DNA of 16,403 nt from the NCBI RefSeq assembly GCF_004138495.1, contig NZ_ML142850.1, forward strand, positions 425,788-442,190. Direction: 5' to 3'. Position 1 is the stretch's first letter. Each line of letters opens with the position of its first letter. Positions 7,207 to 14,721 of the stretch are shown one piece after another. The position numbers and the translations under genes were made by a program. Below the pieces are notes generated by a model. It ran no database searches, was not told where the DNA came from, and was given only the letters and a program-made list of their open reading frames with translations. Origin of the DNA: Phytoactinopolyspora endophytica (GTDB lineage Bacteria; Actinomycetota; Actinomycetes; Jiangellales; Jiangellaceae).

Positions 7207-7218
7207 TGTCTGGCGACA
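7207..7218. promoter_or_regulatory. Operator-like palindrome before the beta-helix gene
   Basis: TGTCTGGCGACA is an inverted repeat TGTC-TGGC-GACA. Its reverse complement differs by one base from the core GTCGTCAGACA seen at 5561 and 14692, but it has two mismatches to TNGTNNNACNA. No good promoter was found next to it, so a function is uncertain. Confidence 0.3.
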
Positions 7219-7333
7219 CCAGCCAAGACCTACCGGCCACCACGACGGCGGCTCCTGTCTGCGCGGCCTGGATCACTGCCCCGACAACGGTTCCAACGCG
7301 TCTGTCGACTCTCAGGATCGGGAGAAATCTACG

Positions 7334-10300
7334 ATGTCGAAAACCCGTGGTCTTGTCGTACTACTCATCTCGGCCGTTCTCCTACTCTTTCTCACCGCCC
7401 CGCAAGCAAGCTCGCAGTCGTCCGAAACTCCGCCGACGGTGTACGTCGCGACCGACGGCGACGACAGCAATGACGGCTCGGAAAACCAGCCGTTCGCCAC
7501 GCTCACCAAGGCCAGAGATCACGTACGGACACTGATCGCCGACGGCATGACCGACGATGTGCAGATACTGGTCCGCGAGGGCCAATACCACCTCGACGAG
7601 CCGCTCAGTCTCGACGAGAGTGACTCCGGCCGCGATGGGCACACCGTCCGTTGGTCCAGCCATCCGGGCGAGACGGCCGAGATCATCGGCGCCAGGCCGA
7701 TCGAAGGGACATGGGAACCCACCGACGACCCGAACATCCAGCGCATCGCCATTCCAGAGGTGGCCGACGGGTCGTGGCGGTTCGACCAGATCTTCGTCGA
7801 CGGGGAGCGGCGCGCCAAGGCCCGTTTCCCGAACGACGGCTACCTGCTCACCGACGGCGGCGCGGGGAACCTACGGGAGTTCTCCTTCCGAGACGGCGAC
7901 CTTCCCGAGTGGCCGGTCACAACCGGTGCTCAGGCCGTCGTCTGGAGCAGCGATTTCTTCGCCGACACTGTCGGCGTCGACGGAATCGACCACGGATCGG
8001 ACTCGATCACCGTCACGGACGACCTGCTCCGCCCGATCGAGCAGGGCCATCAGCGTCGCTACTTCGTTCAGGGGTTCAAGGAGGCTCTCGACGCGCCCGG
8101 CGAGTTCCACCTGGCTGAGGGCGAGGGCTACCTGTACTACTGGCCGGCCGAGGAGTCGCTCGAGGACGCCACCGTGCTGGCTCCGACCGTCGACAATGTC
8201 GTCGAGGTCGTCGGGTCCTCCCCCGACCAGCCCGTCCACGACGTGACGTTCGAGAACCTGCACCTGTCGACCTCCACGTTCTCCCCGTACTTCAACGAGA
8301 CGCACGGCATCGAGTGGAACCGGCCCGCCCCGGCCAACACGCCGGGTGTCGTCTACCTGGAGAACGCGCGTGCCGTCACGGTCAGCGACAACGTGATCTC
8401 CAACGCCGGATTCAACGCGGTCTCGCTGCACAAGTCCGCGGAGGAGAACGTCGTGGCACGCAACGAGATGCGCGACTTCGGCTACCACGGCGTCCTGCTC
8501 ATGGGGACGATCAGCGGTGAGTCCGATGACGACGGGAACCAGGTCTATGACAACCGGGGCAACGTCATCTCGGACAACCACCTGCACGACGGCGGCGTGC
8601 TGGCCCCACACGGCGGTGGTGTCTTCATCCATCAGAGTGGGGAGAACGTCGTCGAGCACAACGTCGTCCACGACATGCCCCGCTATGGGATCGCCGCCAA
8701 AGGCGGCCGGTCGCCGGACTTCATCGACCAGCTGACCAGCCGGGACAACACCATCCGGTACAACGACGTCTCAACGGTCATGCAGGACACGGACGACGCC
8801 GGCGGGATCACACTCACGACGACCGGGCCTGGCAACCTGGTCGAGAGCAACCGCGTCCACGACATCACCGCCCCGTACGTCTCCAAGGGCCAGGCCTACG
8901 GCATCTACCTCGACAACAACACCTCGCATGCCACGGTGCGGAACAACCTGGTACACGGAATCGACGCGGTTCTGCCCACCGCGTTGCATGGCCCGATCAA
9001 CGCCAAGGGCCCACACAACACGATCGACAACAACATCCTGGTCCAGAACACGGAGCGCAGCTCGGGATTCGGCATCCGGCACGCGCAGCACGGCCGGAAC
9101 GACGCGATCGACCACCTGTACACGCGCAACGTGATGGCGCTGCAGGCCGAGGGGGCCGCGTTCTACGAATTCCTGAACTTCGAGGAGGACAACCTCGAGC
9201 TCTCCGATGACAACGTCATCTACAACGCCGCGGACAGCTACACCATCCGCGGTCTTCCCGGAGTCGAGAATCTCGACGACTGGCTGACATTCATGGGTAG
9301 CCGGTATGACCAGAACTCCGTCTTCGACGATCCTCAGTTCCGCGACGCCGGCTCCGGCGACTACGTCCTCTCCCCCGAGTCTCCGGCGTTCGCACTGGGC
9401 ATCGAGGACATCGACCTGTCGGTGATCGGGGCCACGGCCGAGGCACCGTTCGCTCCGGGCGACCTGGCACGCATACACGTCACGGCGGGCGGGCAGGTCT
9501 CCCGAGGCGACGTCGGCGTCGGCGACGACCTCGAGCTGGCGGCGACGGCCCGGGACGACACGGGGCTACTGTTCCCCGACTCGGACGTCTCGCTCAGCTT
9601 CGCCAGCGTCGACAGCTCGATCGCGACTGTGGACGGCTCCGGCGTGGTATCCGGCCACGCGGCAGGCGTCACAGCCGTCACCGTCACCGCGGATGCCGGA
9701 GACGCCGGGCAGGCCGAAGTCTTGTTCCCGATCTACGTGGGTGACTCGGTCGACTCCATCGAGCTGAGCGCGGACACCGACGTCCTCGCTGTGGACCAGC
9801 AGGCCTCACTGCGCACGGTCGCACACACATCGCTCGGGACGAGCCGGCGACTCGACCCGGGCGAGGACGGCGTGACGTTCTCCTCCGACGACGAGAGCGT
9901 GGCCACCGTCGACGACAATGGCACGGTCACCGCGCTGCAGCCGGGAACGGCGACGATCGAGTCCGGGTACACCTCCGGAAGCCAGAGCGTCACCGACACG
10001 CTGACCGTCACGGTGCACGACAAGGTCCTCGACAGCGTCCTTGCCGGCACCGAGACCCTCGGCGTCGAGGAGGGCGGGTCGACCCCGATCACGGTCTCCG
10101 CGCTGTGGTCCGACGGAACGGACGTCGACCTGTCGGAGATCGACTTGAGCTACTCGAGCGGCGACGAGTCCGTCGCCACGGTCGACACCGACGGCACACT
10201 CACCGGTGTCGCTCCGGGCACGGCCACGATCCGCGTCACCGGCAGCTGGAACGGGATCGAACGGCACCACCAGTTCACCAACTACGTCGTGCGGGACACC

Positions 10301-12175
10301 GCGCTGCCGGACGGCTGGATCCACACCGACGTCGGCGACTGGGACGGTCAGGAGAGCTATGTCGAACACGACGACGGCCGCTGGGTGCTCAACAGCAACG
10401 GCATCGACGCATGGGGCGAGGAGGACCGGGTGACCTATGCCCACCAGAACGTGGACCTGGCCGACTACCCGAACGGGTTCTCCGTCGTCGCGACGGTGGA
10501 GTCGGTGGCGGAGATCCATACCAACTCGATGGCCGGGCTGATGATCCGGGACGACCTCACACCGTCGGCGACGAACGTCGCGCCGAGGATCAGGCCCGGC
10601 GGGGTGATGCCGGTCGGGTACCGGCAGAGCGCCGGCGGCGGCACGGTCAACGCCTCGGGCAACCCCCAGACGGACTTCCCCGCCACGCTGAAGCTGACCT
10701 ACGTGGACGGCATCCTCACCAGCTCCTATCTCGACGGCTCGGAATGGGTGGAGTCCGCCCAGGTCACGGTCGACATGTCGGACGAGGTGGGGGTGGGCAT
10801 CTGGAACGCCGCCGCCGACCCGACGGGACTGTCGCAAGCCGTCTTCAGCGACGTGCAGATCGTCGCCGAGGACCCGGTGCCGGCCGATCCCGAGACACGG
10901 GCCGAACTCGAGCGAGAGATCACGGTCGCCTCCGCCTTCCATGCCACGAGCACCGAAGGCGACGGCGACGGTGAGTATCCGTCCGAGGCGATGGCGGAGC
11001 TGCACACCGCCATCGAGGCGGCGCGCAGCCTGCTGGCCGACGAGAACGCCACGCAAAGCCAGGTCGTCCGCGAGACCGAGTCGTTGACCAGTGCCATCAC
11101 GCACTTCCAGAACGCACGCGTGGTGCCGAGAGTCTTCACACTGGACTTCGAGGACGACCCCGTGGGGCAGCCTCCGGAGTCGGTCTACACGACCACGCCG
11201 GACAACGGCACCGTCGCCGTCGCCGAAGGCGGCTATGACGAGCGGCAGGCCATGGTGATCGAAGGAACGGAGACGACCTACCGGGTCTTCGCCGACGTCC
11301 CGCCTTCCGAGGCGGACCGGACGACCTACTCGATGCGGTTCATGCCCGAGCAGAACTCGGTTCCGTTCGTGTACCGGCTGGGCTCGGCCGACGGCGAGGA
11401 GCAGATGATCCACCTCTGGTTCCTGGGCAACGGCACCATCCGCCTGATCCACGGCGACGGCTCACAGGAGATCAACATCGCCTCCTACAGCCCCGATCAG
11501 TGGTACACCGTGGACGTCACCGCCGATATGACCAACAAGACGTTCGATCTCGAGCTCGACGACGAGCCGATCATCTCCGACGTGCCGTTCCGGCATCCGG
11601 TCGAGTCGATCGAGACGGTGGAGTGGCGTGCCGGCGACGGACGGTTCTGGATCGATCACGTCACCGCCATCCCCGTGCAGGACACGGATGCGGCCGTCGA
11701 GTCGATCACCGTCGACGGAGCGGAGCTGGAGGACTTCGACCCGGACGAGACCAGCTACGTCGTCGAGCTTCCACCGGCCTCACCCGTGCCGGCGGTCGAG
11801 TCGACGCCACGGCATCCGCAGGGCTCGGCCTACGTCGCCACGCCCGACGAGGTGCCCGGCACAGCGTGGGTGGTCGGTATCTCCGAAGACCGCACCACGC
11901 ACCGTTCCTACGAGATCGAGTTCACCTGCGGCACGCACTCCCCAGAGGAGACGGTCGTCGTCGGCGACGTGGACAGCGACGTGCCGAACTACTCCCGCGC
12001 GGACGGCTGCACGTTTCTCGACCTCGTGGACGACGAAGGGCCGTTCGCCGACCACGGCGAGCTGGTCCGAACCGTACGGTCGCTGGCGAAACAGTGGTAC
12101 GACGACGGGATCCTCTCCCGGCAGGAGTACCAGACGCTGGTGATGTCCGCGGCGCAAGCCGGGACGAACGAGTGA
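7334..12175 (+). CDS. Secreted multidomain right-handed beta-helix protein, probable polysaccharide-active enzyme
   Basis: A 1613-residue exported protein. A signal peptide (KTRGLVVLLISAVLLLFL then APQA) starts it, with GGGAG 9 bases upstream of the ATG. Residues 36-70 hold YVATDGDDSNDGSENQPFAT, the opening of many carbohydrate-active beta-helix enzymes. Repeats such as NVVEHNVVHDM and HATVRNNLVHGI to about residue 600 form the helix. Three Ig-like (Big_2) repeats follow at about 714-985, then a jelly-roll domain (about 988-1175), a helical FIVAR-like segment (about 1181-1262), a second jelly-roll (about 1265-1450), a cadherin-like sandwich (about 1455-1535) and a Cys-containing C-terminal tag (about 1555-1613). 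The arrangement resembles GH141/pectate-lyase-like proteins. Catalytic residues were not identified, so lyase or glycosidase remains open. Its strongly acidic composition is notable. Confidence 0.88.
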   Translation: MSKTRGLVVLLISAVLLLFLTAPQASSQSSETPPTVYVATDGDDSNDGSENQPFATLTKARDHVRTLIADGMTDDVQILVREGQYHLDEPLSLDESDSGRDGHTVRWSSHPGETAEIIGARPIEGTWEPTDDPNIQRIAIPEVADGSWRFDQIFVDGERRAKARFPNDGYLLTDGGAGNLREFSFRDGDLPEWPVTTGAQAVVWSSDFFADTVGVDGIDHGSDSITVTDDLLRPIEQGHQRRYFVQGFKEALDAPGEFHLAEGEGYLYYWPAEESLEDATVLAPTVDNVVEVVGSSPDQPVHDVTFENLHLSTSTFSPYFNETHGIEWNRPAPANTPGVVYLENARAVTVSDNVISNAGFNAVSLHKSAEENVVARNEMRDFGYHGVLLMGTISGESDDDGNQVYDNRGNVISDNHLHDGGVLAPHGGGVFIHQSGENVVEHNVVHDMPRYGIAAKGGRSPDFIDQLTSRDNTIRYNDVSTVMQDTDDAGGITLTTTGPGNLVESNRVHDITAPYVSKGQAYGIYLDNNTSHATVRNNLVHGIDAVLPTALHGPINAKGPHNTIDNNILVQNTERSSGFGIRHAQHGRNDAIDHLYTRNVMALQAEGAAFYEFLNFEEDNLELSDDNVIYNAADSYTIRGLPGVENLDDWLTFMGSRYDQNSVFDDPQFRDAGSGDYVLSPESPAFALGIEDIDLSVIGATAEAPFAPGDLARIHVTAGGQVSRGDVGVGDDLELAATARDDTGLLFPDSDVSLSFASVDSSIATVDGSGVVSGHAAGVTAVTVTADAGDAGQAEVLFPIYVGDSVDSIELSADTDVLAVDQQASLRTVAHTSLGTSRRLDPGEDGVTFSSDDESVATVDDNGTVTALQPGTATIESGYTSGSQSVTDTLTVTVHDKVLDSVLAGTETLGVEEGGSTPITVSALWSDGTDVDLSEIDLSYSSGDESVATVDTDGTLTGVAPGTATIRVTGSWNGIERHHQFTNYVVRDTALPDGWIHTDVGDWDGQESYVEHDDGRWVLNSNGIDAWGEEDRVTYAHQNVDLADYPNGFSVVATVESVAEIHTNSMAGLMIRDDLTPSATNVAPRIRPGGVMPVGYRQSAGGGTVNASGNPQTDFPATLKLTYVDGILTSSYLDGSEWVESAQVTVDMSDEVGVGIWNAAADPTGLSQAVFSDVQIVAEDPVPADPETRAELEREITVASAFHATSTEGDGDGEYPSEAMAELHTAIEAARSLLADENATQSQVVRETESLTSAITHFQNARVVPRVFTLDFEDDPVGQPPESVYTTTPDNGTVAVAEGGYDERQAMVIEGTETTYRVFADVPPSEADRTTYSMRFMPEQNSVPFVYRLGSADGEEQMIHLWFLGNGTIRLIHGDGSQEINIASYSPDQWYTVDVTADMTNKTFDLELDDEPIISDVPFRHPVESIETVEWRAGDGRFWIDHVTAIPVQDTDAAVESITVDGAELEDFDPDETSYVVELPPASPVPAVESTPRHPQGSAYVATPDEVPGTAWVVGISEDRTTHRSYEIEFTCGTHSPEETVVVGDVDSDVPNYSRADGCTFLDLVDDEGPFADHGELVRTVRSLAKQWYDDGILSRQEYQTLVMSAAQAGTNE
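9471..10290 (+). repeat. Three tandem Ig-like (Big_2) domain repeats within the beta-helix protein
   Basis: The protein repeats a pattern of about 90 residues three times: SSIATVDGSGVVSGHAAGVT, ESVATVDDNGTVTALQPGTA and ESVATVDTDGTLTGVAPGTA. Each is preceded by an S-D-rich strand. This is the bacterial Ig-like group 2 signature, normally a spacer or adhesion module on surface proteins. Repeats 2 and 3 are the most alike, suggesting the later duplication. Confidence 0.8.
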
Positions 12176-12215
12176 GGCGTGACGTCACCGGTGCGGACAT
12201 GACCGACAGAAGAAG

Positions 12216-12257
12216 CGGCTGGGCGGCCGGAGGTCGATTCCTCCGGCCGCCCAGCCG
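12216..12257. terminator. Perfect 18-bp stem terminator between convergent genes
   Basis: The arms CGGCTGGGCGGCCGGAGG (12216-12233) and CCTCCGGCCGCCCAGCCG (12240-12257) are exact reverse complements around the 6-base loop TCGATT. It lies 40 bases after the beta-helix stop and 16 bases after the FAD gene stop, so it can serve both. On the minus strand it is followed by CTTCTTCTGTC, a modest pyrimidine-rich tail; on the plus strand there is no U-tract, as is common for actinobacterial hairpin terminators. Confidence 0.88.
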
Positions 12258-12273
12258 TCCGTCCGCGACGTTG

Positions 12274-14499
12274 TCAGACGTCGTAGACGCGGATCGCGAC
12301 CACGTGTGCCCGCTCGCTTCCGTTGGTGGACTCGACCACCACGCGGACGCTCTCCGCGTGGACCGGACCGTCGAGCCGGTGAACGCGGCGCCGGCGGCGG
12401 TTGTCCCGCTCCTGCGCGACGGTGATCCACTCGCCGTCGGCCAAAGCCTCGATCCGGTAGTCCTTGACCAGCGCCGGGATGACATCGAATGGCGTGTGCG
12501 TGCGGTGCAGGTTGTTGAGGTCCTCGTTGACGTCGTCGTCGAAGATGACCTGGATCTCGCCGACCTCGACCGGTGCGGGCCAGCTCAGCCGGACCCATTC
12601 CGCGCGTCCCGGGCGGATCGGCTCGGATACCCACATCTGCGGCCCGCCGAAGGGCCGCGCGTAGCCACCGATCACGTTCTCGGGCCGGAATGCGGACGTG
12701 GTGACCCGCACGCGCAGGCATGGCGCCTGCCTGGGGATGACCCGCCACTCTCGCAGCGGCTGCGGATACCCGAGGTCGCCGGGAAGCTCGATCCGTTCGA
12801 ACCCGATCACGCCCGGAAAGTCGTCAGCCATAGCCAGCGATACCTGTGTGTTCCGCTCGATCACCACGAAGGCGTTGCGGGCCGGCTCCGGTTCCCAGCT
12901 CACTGGAAGCGTGACCCACTGCCCTTGGCCGGCAGGCACCGGCACGCTCGCCTTCGCCACCGGCTCGGCTGGGACGTAGTTCTGGGCCCGGCCGGTCGAG
13001 TACACGGTGACCGACAGCTCGGTGTCGGCCGCCGCGTCCACCAGCACGTCGATGCCGTCGAGACGCGGATCCACCGGGACGATGGCACCGATGTCCGCGT
13101 CGAGCGCCTGGCGACGTCCCGCCGTGTCGACCGCGAGGTCGGTGAGCGTGCTCGACGCCGTCACGGTCGCTGTCAGCGCGTGGTCGGCCGGATCCTCGTA
13201 GGCCATCCCCAGAATCGGCGCGTCCTGGCGCAGCATCGTCAGCTGCAGCTCCCGCAGGTGTCGGGCGTGCAGCTCACGTGGGGCGACGTCGTTCGCCACG
13301 CACAACGCGGCGGCGGATCCGGCGGCCTCCCCGGTAGCCGCACACGTCGCCATCACGCGCGTCGTACCGAACGCCACGTGGCTGGCGCTGATGTCCCGGC
13401 CGGCGAAGAGCAGGTTGCTCACGTTCGACGAGTACAGGGACCGCAACGGGATGTGGTAGTTCCCGTCCGGCAGCCAGTGCTTGGAGCCGGCTTCGTTCGC
13501 GTACACGCCGCCCACCGGGTGCAGGTCGATCGACCAGCCGCCGAAGGCGACCCGGTCGTCGAAGTCGGCCTGGACGAGGATGTCGTTCTGGGTGAGGGTG
13601 TAGTCGCCGACGAACCGTCGGTACTCGCGCTTGCCCGGGATCGACGCGACCCACTCCAGGGTCAGCGTGTCCGCATCGAACTGTCCGGAGTTCTTGATGT
13701 AGTCCCAGATTCCGTAGATGACGCCCCAGAGCTCGTCCCGGATCCGCTCGTTGTCGTGGACCGAGTCGAGCTCGCCGCCCCATTCGATCCACCAGTTGTA
13801 GCAGCCGTCCCGTTCGGTGCTGATGATGCGCCGCTCGGGGATCGAGGTGGTGGAGATGTCCACAGCGAAGCTCGGCGGCACGTACTTCACCGGCCGGCCG
13901 ATGTCCTTCGAGTAGAAGAGCATGGTACTGCCGAGCGTCTTCGAGTCCGCGACCTCCGGCGCCCACGGCTCCCCATACTCGTCGCTGGACTCCCTGCCTA
14001 CGCGATATCGCGCTCCCGCCAGGTGGCCGACCAAGCCATCCCCGGTGCAGTCGAGGAAGACCGGCGCACGAAACTCGATGCTCCGCTCAGAGCCGGTCAT
14101 CCAGCCCGTCACCGACTCGACGATCCGCGCGTCGTCCGGGCCGTCGGCCTGGACGGAACGGACGTCGGTGTTCAGGAACAGCTGGATCCCCGGCTCCGCG
14201 CGCACGGCTTCCAGGACCACCAGATCCCAGTAGTACGGGTTGCCCTCGGGGTTGCGGTACTGGTTCTCCACCAGCATCTCCCCGATGATCCCGTTTTCCC
14301 GGGCGAAGCGCTGCCGGCCATTCGCGGTGGCACCGCAGATCCAGACCCGGACCTCGCTCGACGAGTTGCCGCCGAGGACGGGCCGGCTGTTGATCAACGC
14401 GACGGACCGTCCCAGCCGCGCGGCCGCGATGGCGGCGCAGACCCCCGCCAGACCTCCACCGACCACGACAACATCGGCGTTCACGGATTCCTCGCGCAT
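12274..14499 (-). CDS. FAD-dependent oxidoreductase with C-terminal beta-sandwich domains
   Basis: A 741-residue flavoenzyme of the FAD_oxidored family (PF12831). The dinucleotide fold is plain at residues 9-30 (DVVVVGGGLAGVCAAIAAARLG, quoted in part as GGGLAG), followed by the family block INSRPVLGGNSSSEVRVW (36-53). The closing FAD motif LLFAGRDISASHVAFGTTRV is near residues 362-381, with ATCAATGEAAGSAAALC after it. Beyond about residue 430 lie roughly 300 residues predicted as beta-strands in two domains, the last discoidin-like (VGEIQVIFDDDVNEDLNN). No signal peptide is visible, so it is probably cytosolic. A GGAG site lies 6 bases before the ATG at 14499; a GTG six codons in is an alternative. 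It is convergent with the beta-helix gene and divergent from regulator 2. The substrate, presumably a sugar, is unknown. Confidence 0.92.
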   Translation of the reverse strand: MREESVNADVVVVGGGLAGVCAAIAAARLGRSVALINSRPVLGGNSSSEVRVWICGATANGRQRFARENGIIGEMLVENQYRNPEGNPYYWDLVVLEAVRAEPGIQLFLNTDVRSVQADGPDDARIVESVTGWMTGSERSIEFRAPVFLDCTGDGLVGHLAGARYRVGRESSDEYGEPWAPEVADSKTLGSTMLFYSKDIGRPVKYVPPSFAVDISTTSIPERRIISTERDGCYNWWIEWGGELDSVHDNERIRDELWGVIYGIWDYIKNSGQFDADTLTLEWVASIPGKREYRRFVGDYTLTQNDILVQADFDDRVAFGGWSIDLHPVGGVYANEAGSKHWLPDGNYHIPLRSLYSSNVSNLLFAGRDISASHVAFGTTRVMATCAATGEAAGSAAALCVANDVAPRELHARHLRELQLTMLRQDAPILGMAYEDPADHALTATVTASSTLTDLAVDTAGRRQALDADIGAIVPVDPRLDGIDVLVDAAADTELSVTVYSTGRAQNYVPAEPVAKASVPVPAGQGQWVTLPVSWEPEPARNAFVVIERNTQVSLAMADDFPGVIGFERIELPGDLGYPQPLREWRVIPRQAPCLRVRVTTSAFRPENVIGGYARPFGGPQMWVSEPIRPGRAEWVRLSWPAPVEVGEIQVIFDDDVNEDLNNLHRTHTPFDVIPALVKDYRIEALADGEWITVAQERDNRRRRRVHRLDGPVHAESVRVVVESTNGSERAHVVAIRVYDV

Positions 14500-14513
14500 A
14501 CATCACTCCAAAG

Positions 14514-14561
14514 TTGTCTGATGACCTGTCTACTATGCTGTGCTCGAATCGACACTGTCAA
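14514..14561 (-). promoter_or_regulatory. Promoter and operator of the FAD oxidoreductase gene
   Basis: On the minus strand a consensus -35 TTGACA (14561-14556) is followed after 18 bases by CATAGT (14537-14532). The predicted start point, near 14525, is followed at once by TCATCAGACAA (14524-14514), one mismatch from TNGTNNNACNA and one base different from the sites at 5562 and 14693. The operator ends 14 bases before the ATG at 14499. Confidence 0.65.
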
Positions 14562-14685
14562 GACAAGAGGTCGCCTCGTACCGCATGGACGGATGGCGCG
14601 AATCGCCTCCGCAACCGTCAACTGCGCGGCCCGGGAGGCGGAAACCACCATCGCGGACAACCGGTCGGACGAGTTCATCCGTTAC

Positions 14686-14714
14686 TTGAAAGTCGTCAGA
14701 CAAGCAGTTAACAT
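14686..14714 (+). promoter_or_regulatory. Promoter of regulator 2 with an operator in the spacer
   Basis: TTGAAA (14686-14691), a 17-base spacer and TAACAT (14709-14714) form a good promoter whose start point would be the GTG at 14722. The spacer contains TCGTCAGACAA (14693-14703), a perfect match to TNGTNNNACNA. The block GTCGTCAGACAAGCAG (14692-14707) is identical to that at 5561-5576. The rest of the divergent gap (14562-14685) has only a 7-bp inverted repeat, CGCCTCC (14604-14610) and GGAGGCG (14634-14640), and no gene. Confidence 0.7.
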
Positions 14715-14721
14715 GACGACC

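Noticed and set aside
6023..7276. A 417-codon minus-strand frame opposite the binding-protein gene
   Set aside because: Low-complexity Arg/Val/Gly translation without motifs, opposite a well-supported lipoprotein with a strong ribosome site.
9806..11452. A 548-codon minus-strand frame inside the beta-helix gene
   Set aside because: It is an antisense shadow of repeated Asp/Val/Thr codons; the plus strand encodes clear Ig-like and jelly-roll domains.
12271..12281. TTGTCAGACGT, close to the operator consensus
   Set aside because: It overlaps the last codons and stop of the FAD gene, between convergent genes with no promoter to control; most likely chance, from codons for Tyr-Asp-Val-stop.
14556..14566. 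TGTCAAGACAA as a further operator
   Set aside because: Its half-sites are spaced one base wider than in the other sites, and it coincides with the -35 TTGACA of the FAD promoter, which explains most of the similarity.
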